A DNA stretch of 14,285 bases from an uncultured Collinsella sp. (GTDB taxonomy: Bacteria; Actinomycetota; Coriobacteriia; Coriobacteriales; Coriobacteriaceae). The notes beneath the pieces were generated by a model, which worked only from the letters and a program-made list of their open reading frames with translations, searched no databases and was not told the DNA's origin. Within the stretch, counting starts at the first letter, position 1. Every line of letters starts with the position of its first letter. Position numbers and translations under genes: made by a program. This document shows, in pieces, positions 1-6,291 of the stretch. The stretch lies in NCBI GenBank assembly GCA_900544065.1, contig UQTR01000058.1, positions 1-14,285 of the forward strand. The letters run 5' to 3'.

Positions 1-41
1 GAGCCTTATCGTCGGCAGCGTCAGATGTGTATAAGAGACAG
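1..41. other. Untrimmed Illumina Nextera adapter with i5 index
   Basis: Bases 9-41 match the 33-base Nextera read-1 transposase adapter, including the 19-base Tn5 mosaic end at 23-41 (AGATGTGTATAAGAGACAG). Bases 1-8 (GAGCCTTA) sit where the i5 index lies and, from memory, equal the Nextera XT index called S521. This is library sequence, not genome. Any reading frame across it, such as an open frame starting at 27, is an artefact. The contig presumably stops here because a read end was not trimmed. Confidence 0.97.
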
Positions 42-185
42 GTAAAGACCCTTATCGATATCGGTGGCATCCGAGGCAACGCCCGGCGTGGGCTCCTCGG
101 CAGCGGCGGGTGCCGGCGCGGAAACGGCGCCAAACGAAAGCGCCAGCGTCAGGCCCGCGACAATCGCAGAATGCTTGGGCTGCAT
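42..185 (-). CDS. N-terminus of a secreted or lipid-free exported protein (partial)
   Basis: This is the start of a protein cut off by the adapter: 48 codons from an ATG at 185-183. A GGGAGG ribosome binding site lies a few bases upstream. The residues read as a classic signal peptide: MQPKH, then the hydrophobic stretch AIVAGLTLALSFGAV, then an Ala/Pro-rich AxA-type cleavage region (SAPAPAAAE) near residues 22-29. An acidic linker follows, and the last visible residues are DIDKGLY. No lipobox cysteine is visible, so the product is probably released or wall-associated. Mature domains are missing and the function cannot be assigned. An FMN-binding or other redox domain is possible from the last residues, but this is only a guess. 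Stop and length are unknown. Confidence 0.7.
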
Positions 186-255
186 AAGATCCTCCCTGCA
201 TTGGTGTAGTTAAAGTGCAGTTTGCAAAGATAGAAATAAGTATTGCAGCTCGCCC

Positions 256-294
256 GTTGTTGTACAACAACCCCTCGGTAAACGGCAACAACCC
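256..294. promoter_or_regulatory. 16-bp palindrome plus a third half-site upstream of the secreted-protein gene
   Basis: GTTGTTGTACAACAAC at 256-271 is a perfect palindrome. CAACAACCC then recurs at 265-273 and 286-294, 21 bp apart in the same orientation, so a third half-site lies two helical turns away on the same face. It lies between the Rrf2 gene end and the exported-protein start. That suits an operator for the leftward gene. No convincing -35/-10 pair was found, so its role is inferred. Confidence 0.35.
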
Positions 295-324
295 TCCGCG
301 AAATCTTAAGGAATTGCGCTCAAC

Positions 325-756
325 CTACAGTTTGATGTCGAAGTTGACTTCGGGGACGGCAGCAAGGTCGGCCAACGTCACGCCGTCGACGTACTTTTCG
401 ATCACGTCGTCCAGACCGCGCCAGAATTTGACGGTCGAGCAAAGATCGCTGCGGGCGCAGCTGTTGTCGATGCCATCGCACGCCACCGGAGCCGTGCTGC
501 CCTCGACGGCGCGCAGGATGTCGCCGGCACGCACCTCGGCCGGGTCCTTGGCCATCATGTAGCCGCCGCCCTTGCCGCGCACGCTCTTAAGCAGGCCCGC
601 CTTCATGAGCGGACGGACCAGCTGCTCCAAATACTTTTGTGAGATATGCTCGCGGTCGGCGACCTCGCGCAGGGCGATCTTGCCCTCGGCGTCACCAAGC
701 GCTGCGATATAGATCATCAGACGGAGGGCATAGCGGCCCTTAGAAGAAATGAGCAT
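325..756 (-). CDS. Rrf2/IscR-family transcriptional regulator, likely Fe-S sensing
   Basis: A 143-residue Rrf2-type regulator. The start MLISSKGRYALRLM is typical of the family, and ATG 756-754 follows GGGAGG, which rules out the longer open frame reaching 834. A winged helix-turn-helix covers about residues 26-66 (LREVADREHISQKYLEQLV, then the wing GKGGGY). Cys93, Cys100 and Cys106 are spaced C-x6-C-x5-C in the loop that binds the [2Fe-2S] cluster in IscR. E. coli IscR has C-x5-C-x5-C plus a His three residues after the last Cys; here that position is Val109, so the fourth ligand would differ. It is divergent from sufC across a 224-bp control region, so regulation of the suf operon and of itself is the natural inference. 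A SufR-like or other redox regulator is the alternative. Confidence 0.9.
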   Translation of the reverse strand: MLISSKGRYALRLMIYIAALGDAEGKIALREVADREHISQKYLEQLVRPLMKAGLLKSVRGKGGGYMMAKDPAEVRAGDILRAVEGSTAPVACDGIDNSCARSDLCSTVKFWRGLDDVIEKYVDGVTLADLAAVPEVNFDIKL

Positions 757-776
757 ACCTACCCTCCCATCGCATC

Positions 777-851
777 TGGGACAACATAACCAGGTTTGTT
801 TGTCCCAAATCTTAAGTAAGTGGGACAAACACAACAGGTTATTTTGTCCCA
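777..851. repeat. Array of four alternating TGGGACAAA/TTTGTCCCA boxes, 22-bp period
   Basis: Nine-base boxes start at 777 (TGGGACAAC), 799 (TTTGTCCCA), 821 (TGGGACAAA) and 843 (TTTGTCCCA). Orientation alternates and the step is exactly 22 bp, about two helical turns. Equivalently, a 44-bp unit is tandemly duplicated (777-820 and 821-864), with an AAC(C)AGGTT core also kept in both copies. The array fills the gap between the Rrf2 start and the suf promoter. It may be a multi-site operator or a REP/BIME-like cluster. A related pair lies at 6207-6237. Confidence 0.85.
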
Positions 852-872
852 GAATTTGAAAAGTCGAGTGGA

Positions 873-896
873 TTAGTCGGGTTTTCCCTTGACTAA
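873..896. promoter_or_regulatory. Inverted repeat over the suf -35, candidate Rrf2 site
   Basis: TTAGTCGGG, TTTT, CCCTTGACTAA: the arms TTAGTC (873-878) and GACTAA (891-896) are exact complements, with an inner GGG/CCC and a two-base bulge. The halves resemble the E. coli IscR type 1 half-sites (YYGACTR and YAGTCRR) but in outward order. The right arm overlaps the -35 hexamer, so a bound protein would block transcription. Binding by the adjacent Rrf2 protein is inferred. Confidence 0.45.
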
Positions 897-916
897 AGCC
901 GAACCCATAGTAACTT
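889..916 (+). promoter_or_regulatory. Predicted suf operon promoter
   Basis: TTGACT at 889-894 is a near-consensus -35. TAACTT at 911-916 is a weak -10 after a 16-bp spacer. Transcription would start near 923, leaving a leader of about 58 bases before sufC. The good -35 with a poor -10 and an overlapping inverted repeat fits a regulated promoter. Confidence 0.5.
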
Positions 917-980
917 TATTCCGAGAAGATTCCTAGGGTTTCGTACACCCATGAGTACACCATATACAGAGAGGGACAGC

Positions 981-1781
981 ATGAGCGCAAATCCGCTGCT
1001 TTCCATCGAAGGTCTGACCGCCTCCGTGGACGAGAAGACCATCCTCCACAACGTCAACCTCAACGTCGCCGCCGGCGAGACCCACGTGCTGATGGGACCC
1101 AACGGCGCCGGCAAGTCCACCCTCGGCCACCTGGTCATGGGCGATCCCGCCTACACGGTCAACGACGGCCGCATCGTCTTTGACGGCCAGGACATCACCG
1201 AGCTCACCACCGACAAGCGCTCGCGCGCCGGCCTGTTCCTGAGCTTCCAGGCCCCGGTCGAGATCCCGGGCGTACCGCTGTCGAGCTTTTTGCGCGCCAG
1301 CATCGCCGGCCGCCCCGGCCTGGAGATGAAGGGCAAGGAGTTCCGTCGTCGCGTCAAGGAGCTCGCAGCCGAGCTCAACATGGACACCGCCTACCTCAAC
1401 CGCGAGCTGGGCGTGGGCTTCTCGGGCGGCGAGAAGAAGAAAGTCGAGATGCTCCAGCTCCTGCTGCTGCAACCCAAGCTCGCCATCCTCGACGAGACCG
1501 ACTCAGGCTTGGACGTCGACGCGCTTTCCACCGTCAGCCACGGCATGGACGCGTACCGCAAGAGCTGCGACGGCTCCATGCTCATCATCACGCACAACAC
1601 GCGCATCCTGGAGCACCTGGATGTCGACCGCGTCCACGTTATGGTCAAGGGCCACATCGTGCGCGAGGACGACGCCTCGCTGATCCCCTGGATCGACAAG
1701 AACGGCTTTGAGACCTTCGAGCGCGAGGCCGCCGAGCAGCGCGCCCAGGCCGAGGCCGCCGCTGCCGAGCAGCAGGCGTAA
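981..1781 (+). CDS. sufC: SufC, Fe-S assembly ATPase
   Basis: A 266-residue ABC-type ATPase of the SufBCD scaffold; in this family it drives conformational change in SufB-SufD in the cytosol. Visible motifs: Walker A GPNGAGKST (39-47), Q-loop SFQAPVEIPG (Gln90), signature FSGGE (147-151), Walker B LAILDE (167-172) with the SufC-type DSGLDVDAL D-loop following, and H-loop His205 (ITHNTR). ATG 981 follows GAGAGGG at 969-975. An in-frame ATG at 951 has no ribosome binding site and would add ten unconserved residues. The last 20 or so residues are an Ala/Glu/Gln-rich tail (EREAAEQRAQAEAAAAEQQA), slightly longer than usual and probably disordered. First gene of the operon, 12 bp before sufB. Confidence 0.96.
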   Translation: MSANPLLSIEGLTASVDEKTILHNVNLNVAAGETHVLMGPNGAGKSTLGHLVMGDPAYTVNDGRIVFDGQDITELTTDKRSRAGLFLSFQAPVEIPGVPLSSFLRASIAGRPGLEMKGKEFRRRVKELAAELNMDTAYLNRELGVGFSGGEKKKVEMLQLLLLQPKLAILDETDSGLDVDALSTVSHGMDAYRKSCDGSMLIITHNTRILEHLDVDRVHVMVKGHIVREDDASLIPWIDKNGFETFEREAAEQRAQAEAAAAEQQA

Positions 1782-1793
1782 AGGGGCGACGCA

Positions 1794-3206
1794 ATGACCA
1801 AGAACCGCACCGAGGTCGCGGACATCGACCGCAGCCTCTACGACTTCACCTATGGCGAGGAGGGATTCGAGCGCCTCGACGCCGGCATCACGCCCGACAT
1901 CGTGCGCGAGATCAGCGCCAAGAAGGACGAGCCGCAGTGGATGCTCGACCTGCGCCTCAAGTCCCTCGAGATCTTCAACCGCTTCCCGGATCCGACGTGG
2001 GGCCCCTCCATCGAGGGCCTGGACATGGACAACATCGTCACCTACGTCAAGCCCAACACCGACCAAAAGCACGACTGGGAGTCGGTGCCCGACGACATCA
2101 AGAACACCTTTGAGCGCTTGGGCATCCCCGACGCCGAGCGCAGCTACCTGGCAGGCGTCGGCGCGCAGTACGACTCCGAGCTGGTCTACCACAACATGCA
2201 GGACACGGCGTCCAAGATGGGCATCGTCTACTCCGGTATTGAAGAAGCCCTGCACGATCCACAGTGGGAACCGCTCATCCACGAGAAGTTTATGACGCTC
2301 ATCCCGCCCACCGACCACAAGTTTGCGGCCCTGCACGGCGCCGTATGGTCGGGCGGCTCGTTTGTCTACGTGCCCAAGGGCACCAAGCTCGACTTCCCGC
2401 TGCAGAGCTACTTCCGCCTCAACGCCAAGGGTGCCGGCCAGTTTGAGCACACGCTCATCATCGTCGAGGACGATGCCGACCTGCACTTTATCGAGGGCTG
2501 CTCCGCGCCCAAGTACAACGTGGCCAACCTCCACGCCGGCGCCGTCGAGCTCTTTGTGGGCAAGCGTGCGCACCTGCGCTACTCGACCATCGAGAACTGG
2601 TCCAAGAACATGTACAACCTCAACACCAAGCGTGCACGCGTGGACGAGGACGGCGACATCGAATGGATCAGTGGCTCCTTCGGCAGCCACGTGGGCTACC
2701 TCTACCCCATGAGCGTGCTCAACGGCCGCCGCGCCCGCTCGAGCTTTACCGGCATCACCTTTGCCGGTGCCGGTCAGAACCTCGACACCGGCTGCAAGGT
2801 CGTGCTCAACGCCCCCGAGACCTCGGCGACCGTCGAGACCAAGGGCATCTCCAAGAGCGGCGGCATCCAGACCTTCCGCAGCTCCATCGTGGCCACGCCC
2901 AAGGCCGAGGGTTCCAAGGCAACCGTGAGCTGCCAGTCGCTGATGCTCGACGACCAGAGCCGCTCCGACACTATTCCGGCCATGGACATCCGCGCCAAGA
3001 ACGTCGACATCGGCCACGAGGCTACCATCGGCCGCATCGGCGACGACAAGGTGTTCTACCTGATGAGCCGCGGCATCTCGGAGGAAGAGGCCCGCACCAT
3101 GATCGTCAACGGCTTTGCCAACCCGGTCTCCAAGGAGCTGCCGCTGGAGTACGCCGTCGAGATGAACAACCTGATCAAGCTCGAGATGGAAGGAGCGATC
3201 GGATAA
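1794..3206 (+). CDS. sufB: SufB, Fe-S cluster scaffold subunit
   Basis: 470 residues, the usual SufB length. The N-terminal region contains the typical FNRFPDPTWGP stretch (61-71), followed by a long beta-helix core and the C-terminal block SDTIPAMDIRAKNVDIGHEATIGRI (391-415), then FYLMSRGISEEEARTMIVNGF (421-441). SufB receives sulfur and builds the cluster in the SufBC2D complex. Cys380 (VSCQSLMLDD) and His408 (GHEA) lie in the conserved C-terminal region. The position matching E. coli Cys405 is Ile399, as in Gram-positive SufB proteins from memory, so this is not a defect. ATG 1794 follows AAAGGGG. The stop TAA overlaps the sufD ATG by one base (TAATG), suggesting translational coupling and matched amounts of the two partners. 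Confidence 0.97.
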   Translation: MTKNRTEVADIDRSLYDFTYGEEGFERLDAGITPDIVREISAKKDEPQWMLDLRLKSLEIFNRFPDPTWGPSIEGLDMDNIVTYVKPNTDQKHDWESVPDDIKNTFERLGIPDAERSYLAGVGAQYDSELVYHNMQDTASKMGIVYSGIEEALHDPQWEPLIHEKFMTLIPPTDHKFAALHGAVWSGGSFVYVPKGTKLDFPLQSYFRLNAKGAGQFEHTLIIVEDDADLHFIEGCSAPKYNVANLHAGAVELFVGKRAHLRYSTIENWSKNMYNLNTKRARVDEDGDIEWISGSFGSHVGYLYPMSVLNGRRARSSFTGITFAGAGQNLDTGCKVVLNAPETSATVETKGISKSGGIQTFRSSIVATPKAEGSKATVSCQSLMLDDQSRSDTIPAMDIRAKNVDIGHEATIGRIGDDKVFYLMSRGISEEEARTMIVNGFANPVSKELPLEYAVEMNNLIKLEMEGAIG

Positions 3207-4477
3207 TGAAACAGGAAACCAACGCCGCTGCTACCACGCTCGAGCAGGTCAACGCGATGCCCGCAGCAACCTGGGGCTGGTTGAAAATGAACCAGACCAA
3301 GCTTGAGCTTTCGGACGAGCTTGCCGTCGCTCCTGCCGAGGCCGTCGAGGTCGAGGGCTTGGACGAGCAGTTTATTGGCGTGACAGACGCGTTCGACGCC
3401 GCCATGAACGCCATGGCCGAGCGCTTCCCCGAGCGCCGCGCCTCCGCCCCCGGTGATGCCGCCGACCGCGCCCGCATCACGCCCGAGACCGAGCTCGACG
3501 TGCCCGCCACCTCTGTCTACCAGGCCGGCGCCATCAAGCTCGAGGAGGAGCTCTCCCCCGCTGAAGCCTTCGAAACCGGCATGGGCGAGGCTGCCTACGC
3601 CTACATGGCCGAGCACGCTACCAAGCGCATCGTCATCGATGTGCCCGCATACAAGCATGCCACGGTTACCGTGCGCGTGAGCGGTGTCGATGCCGCCGCG
3701 GCCATCGCCGCCATCGACATCGTCGCTCGCCCGCAGGCAACGCTCGACCTGCATATTGCCCTAGACTCTCCTGTTACCGGCGAGGGTGTCGTGGGCTCCG
3801 TGCTACGCGTGTGCGCCCACGAGTACGCCACCGTCAACGTAACCTGCACGCAGACGCTCGACGATAGCTGGATCGCGCTCGACGACACCGGCCTGTTCCT
3901 GGACGAGGGCGCGCGCGTCAACGTGCAGCACACCGTCCTGGGTGCCGGCGCCAGCGCCACCGGCCTTGCCGGCGACCTGCTGGGCGATACCGCCAAGGTC
4001 ACCATCGATACTGACTACCTGGGCGCCCGCGAGCAGGTGCGCGACTTTAACTACGAGCTGCGCCACCGCGGTCGCAAGACCGAGTGCGAGATCGACGCCA
4101 ACGGCGTGCTGACCGGCACGTCCAAGAAGGTCTACCGCGGCACCATCGACCTCGTGCACGGCTGCAAGGGTGCAACCGGCACCGAGCGCGAGACGGTGCT
4201 TTTGGCCAACAAGGGCGTCGACAACAAGACCGTTCCCGTCATTCTCTGCGACGAGGACGACGTCGCCGGCAACCACGGCGCCACCATCGGTCACGTCCGC
4301 GACGAGCAGCTGTTCTACCTCGCCTGCCGCGGCCTTGACCAAAACGCCGCCGAGGACCTGTTCATCCGCGCCAAGCTGGAGAACGCCGCGCTTTCCGCCA
4401 CCGACGAGCGCACCCGCGCAGCCGTCGTCCGCCTGGGAAACAACCTGATCGACAACTTTGAAGAGGAGCTCGCATGA
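3206..4477 (+). CDS. sufD: SufD, Fe-S assembly scaffold partner of SufB
   Basis: 423 residues. The N-terminal half is poorly conserved and acidic, with TWGWLKMNQTKLEL at 22-35. The C-terminal half is the SufB/SufD beta-helix: DFNYELRHRG (280-289), KKVYRGTIDLVHGCKG (307-322), VILCDEDDVAGNHGATIG (345-362) and LFYLACRGL (369-377). His357 corresponds to the SufD histidine implicated in cluster formation at the SufB-SufD interface; Cys348 lies just before it. The ATG at 3206 overlaps the sufB stop and is served by AAGGAG at 3190-3195. The frame stays open upstream to 2663 within sufB, but that part is an out-of-frame shadow. The sufS start overlaps its end by four bases (ATGA). Confidence 0.95.
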   Translation: MKQETNAAATTLEQVNAMPAATWGWLKMNQTKLELSDELAVAPAEAVEVEGLDEQFIGVTDAFDAAMNAMAERFPERRASAPGDAADRARITPETELDVPATSVYQAGAIKLEEELSPAEAFETGMGEAAYAYMAEHATKRIVIDVPAYKHATVTVRVSGVDAAAAIAAIDIVARPQATLDLHIALDSPVTGEGVVGSVLRVCAHEYATVNVTCTQTLDDSWIALDDTGLFLDEGARVNVQHTVLGAGASATGLAGDLLGDTAKVTIDTDYLGAREQVRDFNYELRHRGRKTECEIDANGVLTGTSKKVYRGTIDLVHGCKGATGTERETVLLANKGVDNKTVPVILCDEDDVAGNHGATIGHVRDEQLFYLACRGLDQNAAEDLFIRAKLENAALSATDERTRAAVVRLGNNLIDNFEEELA

Positions 4478-5799
4478 TCGACACCGAGCACGTTAAATGC
4501 GACACCTGTACTGCCCCCGAGCCCATGGAGCTCGACGCCAGCGACGAGGCTTCGCGCGGCTGGCCCACCGTGGACATCGAGACCAACCCCTACAAGGGCC
4601 AGTTCCCGCTGTTCCAGCAGCACCCCGAGATCGCCTTCCTCGATAGCGCCGCCACCGCGCAGCGCCCTGCCTGTGTGCTCGACGCCGAGCGCGACTTCTA
4701 CCAGCGCATGAACGCCAACCCTCTGCGCGGCCTGTACTCGCTGTCCGTCGAGGCCACCGACGCCATCGCGAAGGTCCGCCAACAGATCGCCGATCTCATC
4801 GGCGCCTCACAGGCCAACGAGATCGTCTTCACCCGCAACACGAGCGAGTCGCTCAACCTGGTCGCCAAGAGCTTTGCACCCACAGTGCTCGAACCGGGCG
4901 ACGAGGTCGTCATCACCATCATGGAGCACCACTCCAACCTGATTCCGTGGCAGCAGGTCTGCCGCGAGACCGGCGCCAAGCTCGTCTACCTCTACCCCAC
5001 CAAGACCGGCCAGCTCACCACCGAGGAGGTTCTTGCCAAGGTGGGTCCCAAGACCAAGATCCTGGCCGTGGGACAGGTCTCTAACGTGCTGGGCGTCGAG
5101 AACCCGGTCAAGAATCTCGGCAAGCTCGTGCACAAGTACGGCGGCTATCTGGTCGTCGACGGCGCGCAGTCGCTGCCGCACATGCCGGTCGATGTGGCCG
5201 ACCTGGGCGCCGACTTCTTTGCCTTTAGTGCGCACAAGGCCATGGGCCCCATGGGCATCGGCGTGCTGTGGGGCAAGATGGACCTGCTCAACGCCATGCC
5301 GCCCATGCTTACCGGCGGCGAGATGATCGATTCGGTCACCGAGCAGAACGCTGTCTGGGCTCCCGTCCCCGAGAAGTTCGAGGCCGGCACGCAGGACGCC
5401 GCCGGCATCTTCGCCACGGGTGCGGCACTCGACTACCTGGTCAACACAGTGGGTTACGAGAACATCCAGGCACGCGAGCAGGCACTCGTCCACTACCTGA
5501 TGGGCGAGCTCATGCAGCTCGACTTTGTCCAGATCATCGGCTCCATCTATTGGGACAACCACCACGGCGTCGTGAGCTTTAATGTCAAGGGCATCCACCC
5601 GCACGACGTAGCGAGCATCATGGACATGGACGGCGTGTGCATCCGCGCCGGCCACCACTGCGCGCAGCCGCTGCTCACCTGGCTTGGCGTCGAGAACCTC
5701 GCCTGCTGCCGCGCCAGCGTAGCCTTCTACAACGACAAGGCCGACATCGACAAGTTCATCGCCGGCCTGCATCACGTTTGGAGCACGTTCAATGGGTAA
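4474..5799 (+). CDS. sufS: SufS cysteine desulfurase with an N-terminal CxxC extension
   Basis: 441-residue class V aminotransferase-fold enzyme that takes sulfur from L-cysteine as a persulfide, releasing alanine. PLP-binding Lys255 lies in FSAHKAMGPMGIGVLWGK; His152 (MEHHSN) would stack on the cofactor and Asp229 (VVDGAQS) hold its ring nitrogen. Catalytic Cys396 is in RAGHHCAQPLL, the group II motif. Sulfur would pass to SufU, encoded immediately downstream. SufS proteins are usually near 400-410 residues. Here about 35-40 extra N-terminal residues precede the core, which begins around FPLFQQHPEIAFLDSAAT, and they carry Cys9-x2-Cys12. The start is supported by AGAGGAG at 4461-4467, and the ATG overlaps the sufD stop. 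The extension may bind metal or be unimportant. Confidence 0.96.
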   Translation: MIDTEHVKCDTCTAPEPMELDASDEASRGWPTVDIETNPYKGQFPLFQQHPEIAFLDSAATAQRPACVLDAERDFYQRMNANPLRGLYSLSVEATDAIAKVRQQIADLIGASQANEIVFTRNTSESLNLVAKSFAPTVLEPGDEVVITIMEHHSNLIPWQQVCRETGAKLVYLYPTKTGQLTTEEVLAKVGPKTKILAVGQVSNVLGVENPVKNLGKLVHKYGGYLVVDGAQSLPHMPVDVADLGADFFAFSAHKAMGPMGIGVLWGKMDLLNAMPPMLTGGEMIDSVTEQNAVWAPVPEKFEAGTQDAAGIFATGAALDYLVNTVGYENIQAREQALVHYLMGELMQLDFVQIIGSIYWDNHHGVVSFNVKGIHPHDVASIMDMDGVCIRAGHHCAQPLLTWLGVENLACCRASVAFYNDKADIDKFIAGLHHVWSTFNG

Positions 5800-6226
5800 T
5801 CTGTACACCTCCACCACATTTATGGAGCACAACTCGCATCCCGACTATAAGTACGAGATGGATGCTCCCACGCACGAGCACGACGGCATCAACCCCAGCT
5901 GCGGCGACGAGCTCACCTTGCAGCTGCGCGTCGAGAACAACGTGATCGAGGAGGCCTCCTTTACCGGCCACGGCTGCGCCATCAGCCAGGCCAGTGCCGA
6001 CATCATGGCCGACCTCATCACCGGCGAGACGGTCGAGGAGGCTCGCCGCCTGGCAGGGCTCTTCCTCGCCATGATCCGCGGCGAGCAGCTCTCCGAGGAA
6101 GACCTGGAAGACCTGGACGAAGCCGCCCAACTCCAAGACATCTCGCACATGCCCGCCCGCGTCAAATGCGCCGAGCTCGCCTGGCGCACCCTCGACGGCA
6201 TGCTCACGGGACAAAATGATCAGTAG
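5792..6226 (+). CDS. sufU: SufU, Zn-dependent sulfurtransferase partner of SufS
   Basis: 144 residues of the IscU/SufU fold. Cys37 and Asp39 (NPSCGDEL), Cys62 (GHGCAIS) and Cys126 (RVKCAELAW) match the four zinc ligands of B. subtilis SufU. The roughly 20-residue acidic insertion before the last Cys (GEQLSEEDLEDLDEAAQLQD) separates SufU from IscU. It would accept persulfide sulfur from SufS Cys396 and pass it to SufB, replacing SufE, which is absent here. The ATG at 5792 lies inside the sufS end (8-base overlap) with GGAG just upstream. A later ATG at 5822 has no clear binding site. The last codons run through the left arm of a TGGGACAAA-type box pair. Confidence 0.95.
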   Translation: MGNLYTSTTFMEHNSHPDYKYEMDAPTHEHDGINPSCGDELTLQLRVENNVIEEASFTGHGCAISQASADIMADLITGETVEEARRLAGLFLAMIRGEQLSEEDLEDLDEAAQLQDISHMPARVKCAELAWRTLDGMLTGQNDQ

Positions 6227-6237
6227 TATTTGTCCCA
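6207..6237. repeat. Second TGGGACAAA/TTTGTCCCA pair, 22-bp spacing
   Basis: CGGGACAAA (6207-6215) and TTTGTCCCA (6229-6237) are separated by 13 bp, so their starts are 22 bp apart, exactly as in the array at 777-851. The right box continues into AAATCTTAAG, making 18 bases (6229-6246) identical to 799-816. The left box lies in the last codons of sufU and the TAG stop sits between the boxes. As RNA it could fold with an 8-bp stem and 13-base loop, but no U-run follows. Confidence 0.8.
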
Positions 6238-6254
6238 AATCTTAAGAATTTTGT

Positions 6255-6291
6255 TGGCCGAATCGCTTGACAATAGTGGTTCGGCCATTTT
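6255..6291 (+). terminator. Terminator of the suf operon
   Basis: TGGCCGAA (6255-6262) pairs with TTCGGCCA (6280-6287) over a 17-base loop, followed by TTTTCTATT. It lies 28 bases after the sufU stop and ends where the convergent transposase gene ends. The loop is large, so strength is uncertain. Confidence 0.65.

Noticed and set aside
2988..2993. Missing Cys in SufB at the position of E. coli Cys405
   Set aside because: From memory, Gram-positive SufB proteins also have Ile or another residue here; the rest of the motif is intact.
1503..3017. 504-codon open frame on the minus strand opposite sufC/sufB
   Set aside because: Antisense shadow caused by GC-rich third codon positions; no family features.
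2663..3205. Upstream extension of the sufD frame into sufB
   Set aside because: The translation is Arg/Pro/His-rich out-of-frame sequence; the TAATG junction with its binding site marks the real start.
5551..5559. TGGGACAAC inside sufS, resembling the suf-flanking boxes
   Set aside because: It encodes conserved-looking residues (WDN), stands alone and has no partner at 22 bp.
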